Shown here: positions 10,834-21,334 of the stretch, in pieces
How positions within the stretch are numbered: position 1 is the first letter of the stretch
Layout of the letters: each line of letters opens with the position of its first letter
Assembly (NCBI GenBank): GCA_037102815.1
Contig: BTPP01000003.1
Location: forward strand, 806,001-870,000
DNA: 64,000 bases
Direction: 5' to 3'
Origin: Neurospora intermedia
Lineage: Eukaryota; Ascomycota; Sordariomycetes; Sordariales; Sordariaceae
The notes under the pieces: model-generated
What the model was told of the DNA's origin: nothing
Database searches by the model: none
What the model saw: the letters and a program-made list of their open reading frames with translations, nothing else
Made by a program: the position numbers and the translations under genes

Positions 10834-12600
10834 TTAGGTAGCTTCGGCAGCTGCTCTAGTGTCTCGGGGAGAGCGGATTCTGTCTTGAGCGCCTGAATCA
10901 TCAGCCAATCTGTCATGCGCAGAAGATTTTGCAGCCACAGAAGAGGCCCTGCGGCTTCTACTGCCGGGCCTGGGCGTAGCATCTACGCTGCTGTCTCGGT
11001 CATCCCTTCTACGAGAGCGTCTGTGAGGGCTCCGTGAGCGGCGAGGGCTAATACTGCGGCTTCCGCTTCTGCTGCGTGATCGACGTCTAGAAGAACGGTG
11101 ATCGGGAGAAATGCTGCGACTACTACGACGCGTTCGCCTAACCGGGGTGCGGCTTCGCGATCGGGAAAGGCGAGAAGATCCAGTAGACGATACGGACCGA
11201 CTGTAGCGCTTGCTTCGAGCCCTCGACAGGCTTCGGCTCCGACTCCGGCTCTGGGTTCGACTGCGACTAAGACTCCGAGTCAGGCTTCTACTGAGGCTTC
11301 GGGTGATGCTCCGGCTCCGACTTGGGCTGCGGCTCCGGGTGCGGCTACGGCTCCGACTAGGGGAAGTGGAGTAACGGCGGCGCTTGGGGGAGCGAGAGCC
11401 ACGATCGGATGAAACCGAGCCAGTCCGAGATCGGGAGCGCCCCCGGTATCTGGGTCCGCGCCGTGGCGATGGTGACCTGACACGCTTATGCGGTCCCCTG
11501 TGGGGGATCGGAGACCGAGAACGAGTACGTGATCTTACCCGTCCCCGTCTTGGAGGAGGGCTAGGGGATCGAGTGACAGATCGCCGGCTTCCGTCAACGC
11601 TGGGTGTCCGCGAACGAGAGCGGGACCTCGACCGCACAGACGGCGACCTAGTTCGAGATCGCCGTCTCCTGTCGTCCCGTCGTCCTCCGCCCCGTCTAAA
11701 TGTCGGACTTCCTCGGGGAACATATGAATCTCTGAGTCCTCCTCTTGGTGGGCCACGGTCCCTTTGATCACGGAAACGCGGTGGTGAGCGAGATCGACCA
11801 CCGCCACCTCGGCCTATGTTCCCTCGGGGGTCGCGGTCGTCACGGCGTCCTCCACGCCAGGAGTCGCCACGGCCACCACCCATACCGCCTCCTCCTCGGC
11901 CGCCGCGGCCCCTTTCAGGCCGACCTTCGAATTCTCGACGTTTCTGTCGTGCCTCTTCTGCGGCTTTGTCCGCTTCGAGCTGTCGGAAACACTGTCAACC
12001 AAGGCTCACCACAGGTCGCCAGATCGAAAGGGGAATAGAGGTGCGTACCTTCTCCTGAATCAATTCCATCTTCTTGGCCTCCAGAAGCTCCTTTGGCACA
12101 CCTTGAGGACTAGTCTGCGCACTGAGTAGAAGCTTCCACAGGTCCCTGCAGAATGTCGGGGTATCTTTGTCGAGAAAGCCTGTGAGTTGGATCTGCATGG
12201 ACTTGATGTCGGGCTGCCATCACCGTGTCGTTAGTATCGTCTTGCGGCAAGGAACGGGGTAGCTTTAAGGATGGTCGGCGACTTACATAGCGGCCACTCT
12301 CAAGAAGGTTGAAAACCAGCTCGATAACGACATCATCCTCGTTGGCTAGGATCTCGGTGACCTTGCTGGCAATCCATCTGATCAGAGACACGACGTGTTA
12401 GCAATTGCCTTGTAGTCATCCTCCCCTGACAATCAAGTCCCCAGTGTATCACAGCGATGCGAGCTTGTTAGCTTAACAGTGACTAGGTGCACTTACTTCT
12501 TCATGACCTGAATGTTAACCTTTTGCATGTCCACCTTCTGATTGAATTCGGGAGGAAATTTGGTGCTCTTCAAGAGCTTGGCGTCCACTCCGGTCGCCAT
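10834..12600 (-). CDS. SRRM1/SRm160-type PWI and RS-domain splicing protein, four exons
   Basis: Exons 12600-12497, 12377-12287, 12213-12049 and 11979-10834 give 501 aa. The introns (119, 73, 69 nt) have GTAAGT, GTAAGT and GTACGC donors; the first two have clear TTGCTAAC and TACTAAC branch sites. Every join keeps frame. The first 120 residues form a PWI domain. Its core segments VDMQKVNIQVMKKWIASKVT, EDDVVIELVFNLLE, MQIQLTGFLD and LWKLLLSAQ correspond one by one to human SRRM1. A basic linker (EARQKRREFEGRP) leads to an RGG-rich stretch and then about 250 residues of RS/SR dipeptides interleaved with Arg/Pro. Members bridge SR proteins and snRNPs and bind RNA and the exon-junction complex in nuclear speckles. 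The RS tail is expected to be phosphorylated by SRPK/CLK kinases. Family identity is very secure. Confidence 0.93.
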
Positions 12601-13717
12601 TGTGGGAAGTATGTTTCGAGAGTACTGCTGCAATATGTGGGTGAGATGGGGGAGTCGATCAACGTCGAAACGGCGAAGGGGAGAAAGGATGTGGATGTTG
12701 AATTGGTTGCACCAGACTGCGAGCAACAAGTTAACAGAAGATGATATCGTCGGGCGCGACGTTTTGTGGTGGATCCCCCACTAACTTACTGTGGAGCCAA
12801 ATACACGCGCGCTGTCGGAAGTCCACCGGGCACCCACTTGCAAGGGCCCGCTCCAGGGCCGGGGGTCGGGGTTGAAGTGGATGGACGGACGGTTGGGGCT
12901 GCATAACATATTCTAGAAACCGCAAGCCAATCACGCATATCGTCCTTCTGGCAACTAAATTATACGATCTGGATGGAAACAGGTTGTGACTAGTGTAATA
13001 TCATACGACTGGAATTGTCCTAGAAATTGGTAGTCAAGAAGGGCGATATTACACTCGGTAACCGTGGGCAATCATTCGTTCCAAAAAGACTGTCCTTCAC
13101 ATTTCACTATGATATCAACAGCTGTTGGATATCGATGGCACAAGACCGGAGGGACAACGAGATCACAGAATTTTTTTGGTGGAATTGTAGCAAATCGTCC
13201 AGGCGATATTAAGCTTTCCCGCATAATATAAGAGATACTCATGGAGACATTGCAGTAGTGACGGCAGGGTGTGGCAGGTTTTTGCAAGAATGAGTGGATG
13301 TCAAGGCGTAAGCAAATCATAATTCAATGCTCAGTGTATGTTCATATACCCTCCACAAAGGACCGACATTCCCCTGTGCTTTTCAGAACGCCGAATAGAT
13401 TTTGCGGAATAGACATTGCCGTTTGCCATCTGAGCCGTCGTAATAATTCATCCTGCCCAAACCCCAAAGACGGATTCATGGGGAGAGGCACGTTCACAGA
13501 CCACAATGAGTGAATCTATCAGCAGGCTGAAAAGACGAGAGAAACCAAAGCCATACCCAAGCAAAACCATATGAGCTTGTTCTCCTGGATTGCCATCGTG
13601 ACTGTATATGGGTCATGAGAAATGCAACGATCTTAAACTTTTGGAAAAAAAAGAAATAAAAGAAATGAAGAAGAAAAAAGGTAAGTTTGCGGAAGGGAAC
13701 CTTGCTACACGGTGTGT
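12601..13717. other. Intergenic region upstream of the SRRM1-like gene
   Basis: This 1.1-kb region holds the promoter and leader of the minus-strand SRRM1-like gene and the 3' flank of the next minus-strand gene. A purine-rich run (about 13645-13680, gaaaaaaaagaaataaaag type) lies just downstream of that gene's stop. No other gene is seen. Confidence 0.45.
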
Positions 13718-14453
13718 TCACGAGGGTGGCGGCGATTGGGCCTTGGGATAGATGAAACGACTTATTTTGGCATCTGCGCCATCCTTCTTCTCCGTTTGGT
13801 AGCGGGATTGCAATGCGGTTATCTTGTCTCTGAGTTTATCGATGCTTGTGGTGTCTTGTTGCTTCAACTTTGTACGAATCTCGTATAATGCCATCAGGGA
13901 ATGCGCTCGGTCAACGTCATCTTCGGGCTGTGAAGCTGTTAGTAACCCAGTCCTCCGATGGAACCACACATCGGACATAAAACCTGACCTCAGATTCTCT
14001 TCGTGGAGTGCCGGGAATGGACCCATGGTTCGAGTGCGTACGGGTCATGGGGGGAGTCGTAAGAGGACGTCCGTATTTGTCATACCTGGCGGGCGAGGCC
14101 GTCCTAGAGAGTAGGGAGGTTGCGGAAGCGACACGTTGGTGATGGAGTTGATGTTGATTAGGGTGGATGGGAGGCTGCTCGGTTGATGGCTTCAGATGAT
14201 GGGACAGTTCCGGAGCGGGCTGGCTGGCGCTCTTGTTTGCGTTGACGACCGCAAGTGCGGCCTGTGATTCTTGCTGCGGCGAGTGTCAGAGAGTAATGAT
14301 CCAACATGAGCGGATCCCAACAGCAGTGCCATGCGCGCGACGCCGATAGGGGGGACTTGTTCGTCAAGTTCTGTGGGGACGGGAAAGAAGACATACAGCC
14401 GCATTCAGATCGCTAAGATCGGCCAACATCTGGGCAAGTTGGATGCTCTCCAT
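13718..14453 (-). CDS. Small conserved-looking protein with C-terminal coiled coil, three exons
   Basis: I rebuilt this gene from three exons: 14453-14397 (19 codons), 14273-13989 (95 codons) and 13927-13718 (69 codons plus stop), total 183 aa. Intron 1 (123 nt) has donor GTATGT, branch CTCTGAC and acceptor CGCAG. Intron 2 (61 nt) has a weak GTCAGG donor, a perfect TTACTAAC branch and acceptor CACAG. Both are phase 0 and the frame stays open. The N-terminus is helical (MESIQLAQMLADLSDLNAA). The middle is disordered with Ser/Thr-Pro sites (SRTASPARYDKYGRPLTTPP, HGSIPGTPRRESE), likely phosphorylated by proline-directed kinases. The C-terminus is a charged heptad helix (LMALYEIRTKLKQQD, LRDKITALQSRYQTE). 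This layout suits a small subunit of a complex, for example a mediator- or kinetochore-type component, but I do not recognise it. Confidence 0.7.
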
Positions 14454-15785
14454 TGTCTCGTGTGCACTCCTTGAACTCAATTAACGAATGCGGGTCGATT
14501 TGCGACCATCCAATGAATACGTGTCTAGAGTTGTGGAATAGGATGTGACTCCGAGATAAGGACACCTGGGAGTTTTAGTTGCCCTCGAGACGGATGGATC
14601 AGGGTCGAGAATGTAGGTATGTATGAATCTGGAACAAGTGGACGGTGTGCAGGAGGTGTCTTTTCTTTTGTTGCAGGTAAAGGTGGCAGAAAATCGGGAG
14701 ATCCAGGAAGGAGACGAAGAGGAAGCGGCCGGGTGACCTAAAGTGGTCGCAGATGAGCGGGAGTGTTGCAATATGAAAGCCGCTTTCAAGTTCACGTCAT
14801 ACTGGTAACCCACGCCCAAATTGTTCGATTCCGCTTTGTCACCAGCCTGGTTGCAGACCGTCTGACCGAATGGATGGAAAGAGTCCAGCGAGCGCAGATG
14901 GTGTGTGGTGGCGGGGTGCGAGCGCGCGGATGTTATAAGGTACGACCTTGAAATGAATGTCCGGTGAGGAGAAGGAAGTAGCGGAGGAACGGACTGTCGG
15001 TTTGCAACTGGGAGGCTGAGGAGATCTTTTCATAAAGGGATGCCCGACGGGGAGGGACGTCTCTTCCTGGCTTTGCTGGAGACATCCCAACGCGGTGCTA
15101 GCCAGGTAGAGGTAGGATGCGGTTTGGGGTAGTCGCGTGGGCGTTCTAGACATCCCTGGCATTGCCGGTAAACCACCGACTCGAGCGGGCTTCCCCACAC
15201 TTTCAGTAGCGCTCCCCACTTCCCGCCCTTACAGTTTCACTAAGGATAATGGTTTAGGAAAGCGGATGATAAACAAATAGAGAGATATATTTGAACGATG
15301 CATAGGTATCCTCCGTGCTCGGGGCCGAGACCCTTGTGTGAGCCGGCCGATCCCCGGCCTCCACTAGGTATCCATCCTCAGGCTATTGCTGCCAAGACGA
15401 TTCCTTGGCTGGTACACTGTAAGTAGCAAGAGCTAGTATTCAGCGCACTAAGCTTTCGTCTCAGCGGTCGTCGTGCTTGTCTCGATAAACCCGTCGTACG
15501 TGTCCTAAACCCTCTCGGCGTTACGCAGAGCTTTAATCTAGAGAGGCCCTTAGCTGTCAGCATTTAGAGCAAGGAGGTGAGTCCCAGCCAATAGCAGGGC
15601 AAGAAGGAGGTTGATCGGTTTTGTACGGGACATCTTTTCCAGCGTCACAGTCAAGATGGCCGCAAACTGCCTGCGTGGAGTTCAGCACGCAATGGAACCC
15701 CCCCCAAAGCCTGATACTGATAAGCAAAGTCTAGAAAGTCTCATAAGCTCTATACACCTCTAACCAGCCAAAAACCGGTCGCAAC
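14454..15785. other. Divergent intergenic region with GC-rich inverted words
   Basis: This region lies between divergent starts at 14453 (-) and 15786 (+). Around 15320-15370 there is a dense GC-rich stretch (ctcggggccgag, gccggccgatccccggcc) followed to about 15570 by text that does not look like its surroundings; it may be an old decayed repeat. No gene is supported. Confidence 0.4.
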
Positions 15786-16625
15786 ATGAGTCTCACATTC
15801 AGGAGAGGATTGACCACCATGGCCTCGCTCAAGAAGGCCTCCAAGGTTGTCTGCATTGGCCGCAACTATGCGTATGTGTGCATAAGTACGCCATAAACGC
15901 ATCTGAACACGGCTGACTCATTTTCAATAGGGACCACATCACGGAGCTGAACAGCGCAAAGCCCAAGCAGCCTTTCTTTTTCCTTAAGCCTCCTTCGTCC
16001 ATCATCCTTCCCGGAGAAGGACCCGTCATCCGGCCCCGTGGTGTTGATATGCACTACGAGGTTGAGCTTGCTCTTATCCTCGGCAAGCGTGTCAGAGACC
16101 ATGACGCTTCGGACTTGCAGGGAGCTCTGGATGCCATTGATAGTGAGTTTTCCATACTTCAATATCCATGATCAAAATACTGATCTTTCTTTTTTAGGCT
16201 ATGCTCTCAGCATCGACATGACGGCACGCAATGTCCAGAATGAGGCCAAGAAGAAGGGCCTCCCCTGGGACATTGCCAAGGGATTCGACACGTTCCTGCC
16301 CATGAGCAAGCTCATTGAGAAGTCCCGTATTCAGGACCCTCACAACATCGAGCTCTATCTCAAGGTCAACGACGAGGTTCGTCAGAACGACTCTACCAAC
16401 TTGATGCTCTTCCAGATTCCCCGCATCCTTAGCGATATCTCCAAGGTTATGACGCTCGAGGCCGGTGACATCGTCCTGACTGGCACTCCCAAGGGCGTTG
16501 GCCCAGTTGTCCCCGGCGATGTCATGCGCGCCGGTATCCGTGTGGATGGCAAGGAGATTGAGGAGGCCAAGATCGAGATCGCGGTTGAGGAGTCTACCCG
16601 CTCGTACGAGTATGCTGAGACGTAA
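15786..16625 (+). CDS. FAHD1-type acylpyruvase / oxaloacetate decarboxylase, three exons
   Basis: Exons 15786-15871, 15931-16142 and 16198-16625 give 241 aa. Introns of 59 and 55 nt have GTATGT and GTGAGT donors, and joins keep frame (NYADHITE and AIDSYALS). The fumarylacetoacetase-fold landmarks are present in order: KVVCIGRNYADH, FFLKPPSSII, the metal-binding E-x-E of HYEVELALILGK, SIDMTARNVQ with the conserved Asp, GLPWDIAKGFDTF, and TGTPKGVGPV. FAHD1 members hydrolyse acylpyruvates and decarboxylate oxaloacetate with Mg2+ in mitochondria. The first Met gives a basic leader (MSLTFRRGLTT) fitting a mitochondrial signal. A second in-frame ATG at codon 12 (15819) sits in a stronger CACCATGG context and would give a protein without the leader. 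The gene converges on HAAO, with 156 bp between the stops. Confidence 0.93.
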
Positions 16626-16781
16626 ACACCGAACGAACATGGATGATAGCCCACCCACATATAACCTAGTGTAGTTCGATGTACATAGATTCTATTTCAC
16701 ATACGCTCACAAGGCGGACATTTGATAAGGCCATCATCTCCACCGCGCAGAACCCCCAAGCCACGATGCAGACCCTTCCAT

Positions 16782-17452
16782 TCACTGCACATTCGGATCC
16801 TGGATCGATCCAGGCTTGGGGCACCAATCTGCCAGCTCACCACACTTCTTACAAGTCCTCAGCTGCTCATTCCCCTTAAAGGCTTCCACGGCCGCCTTGA
16901 TCTGCGTTCCCAAATCGGTGCAGTGGAAGCTCGCCTCGTGGACAATCTCCTTGCAGTTCTGGCAGTACCACCTCATGCGGTCGATGGTGCCGGCGGGACG
17001 CTTCTGTTCCAGCACGATACCGACCGTGTCGGCGAACCGCACCGGGTTGTGCGGGGTGTTGCCTGGCAGAAGGAACATCTCACCCTCGCGGATGATGATA
17101 TCTCTGAAGTTTCCGTCGTCGACCACCTTGAGCATCATGGCGCCCTTGTACTGATAGAACCACTCGGGGGTTTGGTTGATGTGGTAATCCGTGCGGGCGT
17201 TGGGGCCACCAACGATCTGTGGAGGGGGATCTTAGTCACGAATGGAATCAGAATTACCTGCAGTCGAGTTGCTACTTACCATGACGGTGAAATCATCATT
17301 GTAAACGCAGTAGTTGTTGATGGGCGGCTTCAGAAGGTGAGAGTTTTCTTCGAGCCTGTGTAAGCTGTGAGCGCAAGCTGATACGCTGAGGGGTTACATG
17401 TGGCTGATGGTGATGCATACCATTTCGGCAGGTTTACTGGTGAGGAAAGCAT
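16782..17452 (-). CDS. 3-hydroxyanthranilate 3,4-dioxygenase, three exons
   Basis: Exons 17452-17421, 17355-17280 and 17216-16782 encode 180 aa. Introns are 65 and 63 nt (donors GTATGC and GTAAGT), and joins read LPKWLEENS and TVMIVGGPN. This cupin enzyme opens the ring of 3-hydroxyanthranilate in the kynurenine route from tryptophan to quinolinate and NAD (yeast BNA1, human HAAO). The iron site is visible in the segment [19 protein letters not shown] (His and Glu) and in [11 protein letters not shown] (second His). The C-terminal rubredoxin-like site has paired C-x2-C motifs (CQNC and CKKC), kept in fungal and bacterial forms but lost in animals. Length equals the usual fungal length, and no targeting signal is seen, so it is cytosolic. 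Identity is very secure. Confidence 0.95.
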
Positions 17453-18303
17453 TGTTTAAGACCTGATTTGTGATTGTGATCACTGTGACTCGGTCTTCTT
17501 CTTTCTTTTACCGTTCTTTTCTCCCAAAATCAACCTCCAAGATCCTCAAGTTATGACGCTGACGATGGGATGATTCAAACTGCGAACAGCTGACTGCTTT
17601 GTCAGCTCATCCCGGCACTTTAACGATATAGGCAGGGGCCGGGAAAAACGCATACCCAGTAAACTTTCAGTGTTGACTGTAAAATGGGCTTGTACAAGAC
17701 CATACATGTAGAAGTACAAATCCAGAAATGCCTACTACGCAGGTAATGGAAGTTTCGAACAACATGGAGCGCTGGAAACCATGAACTAAATTCCGGCAGG
17801 TACAGTATCCCAACAGTAGTAGTACCCCACTTGTCCGTTCTGATGCCCCGCCAGATGATGCCTGCTGTCAGACGGAGGGGATACCAGGGCCTGCCAAACG
17901 AACTCTAGACAAGTCTGTTTCCCCCTCAGGGAGTGTTGTTGTTCGGATGCCAGACCCCTGTTTATCTTGCTCAAACTAGCTTGATAGCGAGCTCGCGAGA
18001 TTCGTACCAGCTGCAGGGCGTTGTAGGCGTATTCTCAGGTGCTTCATGTCTCCTCTGGCCATGAATTGAACACAACGTGCGAAACTCCAGCTCCGACCTC
18101 GAGTTCCACCAACGGAACACTTCAGTTCCTCTTTCAACTGATGGGACACGAGGCGCTCACTCACTCACAGCCAGGGCACCTCTACCTTATAAGTCGAGAT
18201 CCCCGATCAACAACTCCGCCATTCTCACTTCAACTCCCTCCTTTTTTTTTTATCTCTCCTATAACCGAAGCAACAAATATCTCAAGGAGCAGCAAAACGA
18301 ACC
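17453..18303. promoter_or_regulatory. Divergent spacer between HAAO and the copper transporter
   Basis: This 851-bp region lies between divergent start codons at 17452 (-) and 18304 (+). The last 100 bp before 18304 are C/T-rich with a run of about ten T near 18243, as in fungal leaders. GCTCACTCACTC at about 18160 is the nearest thing to a copper-regulator-like word, but I cannot call it a site. Confidence 0.35.
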
Positions 18304-19229
18304 ATGGATCACTCCGGCCACGACCACAGCACCCACATGGACCACTCCGGCCACGGCGACATGCACTCGGGTCATCCTGGCATGGGCGAAGGAGCGCCGA
18401 GGTGTAGCATGAACATGCTCTTCACCTGGAACACGGAGAACCTCTGCATCGTCTTCCGCCAATGGCACATCCACTCGACCTTCAGTCTCGTAGTCTCCCT
18501 TCTCGCCATCGTCGCGTTGGCGGCCGGATACGAGGCACTTCGCGAGGGCATTAGACAGTATGAGGCATGGACTAATAAGAGGGTGGAGACTACGCCTCGT
18601 AAGTTGTTCATCCTCACTTCCCCTTTTTGTGTCTCGGGCTCTTTGAAACCACTTTGCTTCTCTTTGATCCGATATTACTATCTTTGCCTTGGCTTTGCCA
18701 TAGCATCTCATATCAATATGTCACAAGGTTACATGGCATTAAACACACACAAACACCGAATGCCTACTACATCTACCATGCGTTTGGTGTCGTATCGTAT
18801 TGCTAAGATGACCATCTATCTGTCTTGGAGACCCTCGAGAACAGTATCGCGATGATGATGATGACGTTGAACAACAACTTGAAGATGAAGAACGTCTTGC
18901 TGAGACTACCATGCCGTGGTTACTAGGGCAAAACGTGGCTGCAGTCACCAAGCGGGCCCACGCCATCAAGTCGGTCTTGTATGGGATCCAGAACTTTTAT
19001 GCGTTCATGATCATGTAAGAGATTCCCTTCCCCCCTTCCCCCTTTTGCTCTCCAATTTTGTTTCCAAAGCTTGAATGTTTTCTATTTCTAACCACCACAC
19101 ACACACAAAAGGCTCATCTTCATGACGTACAACGGCTGGGTCATGCTGGCTTGCTCTTTGGGAGCTGCGTTGGGATACTTCGTTTTTGGGTCCCGTACTA
19201 CTGCTACCAAGGAAACTGCTTGCCATTAG
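18304..19229 (+). CDS. CTR-family high-affinity copper transporter
   Basis: Exon 1 is 18304-18598 (donor GTAAGT). Exon 2 runs from about 18840 to 19014 and exon 3 is 19112-19229 (donor GTAAGA, branch TTTCTAAC, acceptor AAAAG). The protein is about 195 aa. The N-terminus is Met/His-rich (MDHSGHDHSTHMDHSGHG) and binds copper outside the membrane. TM1 follows (IHSTFSLVVSLLAIVALAAG), then an acidic loop (RDDDDDVEQQLEDEE) and TM2 with the CTR signature M-x3-M (MLIFM). TM3 carries G-x3-G (GAALG). CTR proteins work as trimers that import Cu(I). The acceptor of intron 1 is unresolved: CTCGAG/AA (18840) keeps frame but is not a standard YAG, while the standard AACAG at 18844 breaks frame. Family identity is secure; the loop sequence is not. 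The plasma-membrane or vacuolar location cannot be read here. Confidence 0.87.
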
Positions 19230-19547
19230 GAGGTGTCATTGACGTGCTCATGAGTGCACAATTCTCAAACGTGAGGAGAAAATCATATGGCTTGAGCGGC
19301 GAGGTGTTATGGCCACTTTGCATAGCGGCTGGTGAGAAGAGCGGCTAGAAGGGTCCGAAAAGTGCCATCAGAGTGTTCCTAGATGTAATCGGCGGTTAAT
19401 ACGAAGGAACCTATGGGGTATGTATCCCCATGAGATAGGATCTAGTTGACAGTTTTTTATCGTATGATATATAATAACTGACGAATGGATGTGCATGGCT
19501 TCACACGATGAAGGGAGAAAAAGAAAAAAAAAGTTAAAAAAAACTAT
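19230..19547. other. Short spacer between CTR gene and tRNA
   Basis: This spacer is the 3' flank of the copper transporter gene plus the downstream flank of the minus-strand tRNA gene, rich in A runs between 19510 and 19543. No other gene is seen. Confidence 0.5.
19536..19543 (-). terminator. RNA polymerase III terminator of tRNA-Gly
   Basis: A run of eight T on the minus strand begins five bases after the tRNA discriminator base, and a second longer T run follows at about 19519-19530. This is the standard Pol III stop signal. Confidence 0.8.
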
Positions 19548-19618
19548 TGCGCCAGCCGCGAATCGAACGCGGGGCCCATCGATGGCAACGATGGATTTTA
19601 CCACTAAACCACTGGCGC
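19548..19618 (-). tRNA. tRNA-Gly (anticodon GCC), intronless
   Basis: This 71-nt cloverleaf is read on the minus strand. The acceptor stem is GCGCCAG paired with CTGGCGC, with discriminator A. The D arm contains the A box (TGGTTTAGTGG). The anticodon stem is CATCG/CGATG with loop TTGCCAT, so the anticodon is GCC. The T arm is CCGCG-TTCGATT-CGCGG with the B box. CCA is not encoded, as usual in eukaryotes. All stems pair perfectly, so the gene looks functional. Confidence 0.97.
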
Positions 19619-19739
19619 CTCGTGGTGTTGATATTACATTTAATGCATGACAAGTGCCTATGAATCAACAACAAAACCTCTATTCTAACACCCTGTTCAC
19701 CCACATTGAAGCACTTTACCTCCACGTCCTCCTCTCTAT

Positions 19740-21334
19740 CTACATCTTTGACGCCTCGCTAGCCTTCTTCGCCGCCTCACTCGCCTTCTTTAGATCCTCC
19801 TGCGTGAACACACTCTCCTTCTTCGTCTTCTCCCCCAACATGCCCAACTTATCCAACCCCATGATCATCCTCTCGTCTCCAAAATGGCTGTTATGCTCGA
19901 ACTCGGGCTCCTCCCCATATGCCACCGTCGCCGCGTCCACCAGTATCCTTGCCGTCATTCCCCAGACCTTGTACCGCTCGCTTTCCTCCTCGTCCCCACG
20001 GGCGAGCGCTGCTGTCGGTGGCGGCAAGTCCTCGTCGTCTTCCGGGTTGATGATTGCGCTTTTGCTTGACGACTTTTCTTCGGCGGCCTTTAGCTGCTTC
20101 CGTGACCCCGGCTTGGCCACCTGCTGGTTGTTGACGGGCACGTAAAAGAAGTGCAACCGCCACCGCTCCTCGTGCCAGTTCGTCCAGCTGCCCTCGTACC
20201 ACCTGCCTGGCGGCGGCTTCTCTTGCGAGTCGTTATCGTCGCTTTGCGGAAGTTCATCATTGGCTCGCAAAAAGTTGTGGAAGGGCGCGGAGAAGACGGC
20301 GGCGACTTCCTTGGCGTTGAGGCGCGGAATCAGGGATTCGTCTGCCGCTGGCGCGACCTTGTTATCGGCGTGCAAAAAGGCAACACAGGGACGGACGACT
20401 AGCTCGGTGCGCGCGAGGTTCATGGGCAGATAGCAGAGGTGTTCGATGCGGAAGGGCGAGGGGAGCTTGTTGTCGTCCATGGGAAGACCGATTTCTTCCC
20501 AGGCTTCGCGGCGGGCGATTTGATCTGTATGAATCAGTCCAAAGTTAGTGGTCGTTGGTCTCTCGTTACTGGTAGTTTATGTGAACGTGATAGCGGGACT
20601 TCATACATGGTGTTTCCTCTACACTATCTGCCTTCCCGCCGGGTAGCGCGGCATGCCCAGAGAAGCTGCGCATGCTCGCGGCGCGCATGGTGATGACGAC
20701 ACGGAGATCACCGCGCTTGTCTGCGAAAAGGAGCAACAGCACCGCGGCGCGGCGACTGATTGGTAGGCGGTCCCATAGCGGAAAAGGAGGGGGCTTAAAG
20801 GCTCTTAACCGGGCAATGGCAGCCTGCAAGGTAGAATCGTGATAAGTGACATGAACGTTTTCATGATAGAATAATGATTCATATAGACTCGGAAGTCATG
20901 CAAGGGGCCGACCCGATTTCTACATCAGGACACCACGCAAGCCCGGGCCGGAGTCGGAGTGCGAAGCCGGACACACGGCGCCGGAGCCAAGCGGTCTTCC
21001 ACGGGAGCAAACAACCGGCACGGAGTCAAAAAAATGAGGTATAAGTACTAACCGCCGAGGCTGGACTAAGCGGTTTCATGGTTGAAGCATCCCAATAATG
21101 GGAAGCCTCGCTGTCGATAGCCTTCTCTTCCTCCCGATCCTTTGCGCTTTCCCCGTCTTCTTTTTTATCCTCCTTCTGTCCCTCCGTTGACAGTTCACCC
21201 GTTCTTGTTGACGTCGGAAATAAGATCTCGGGATCCTGTACACCCTGAATACTCTGAGCAATGGTCTGGAACTCTTCGCGGTCTCGAGGGAAGTCGCCGG
21301 TGGTGTGTGCGCCCACTTCGTTCGAAGCGCTCAT
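19740..21334 (-). CDS. PCD1-type Nudix hydrolase (CoA diphosphatase) with PTS1-like SKM end, three exons
   Basis: Exons 21334-21053, 20823-20607 and 20524-19740 encode 427 aa. Introns are 229 and 82 nt (donors GTTAGT and GTATGA, acceptors TGCAG and TACAG), and joins keep frame (SPASAAAIARL and ETPYQIARRE). The Nudix box is GGKADSVEETPYQIARREAW followed by EEIG, with the one-residue insertion typical of the PCD1/NUDT7 family. Upstream, RAAVLLLLFADKRGDLRVV is the first strand pair of the fold. The family splits CoA (preferring oxidised CoA) into phosphopantetheine and 3',5'-ADP in peroxisomes. The last three residues are SKM, a type-1 peroxisomal signal variant, which agrees with that location. 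The N-terminal 90 residues are acidic and probably disordered; the C-terminus carries Lys/Ala/Glu repeats before SKM. Confidence 0.92.

Noticed and set aside
11098-11767. Plus-strand frames opposite the SRRM1-like RS domain
   Set aside because: Arg/Ser repeats on the minus strand make long open antisense frames by composition alone.
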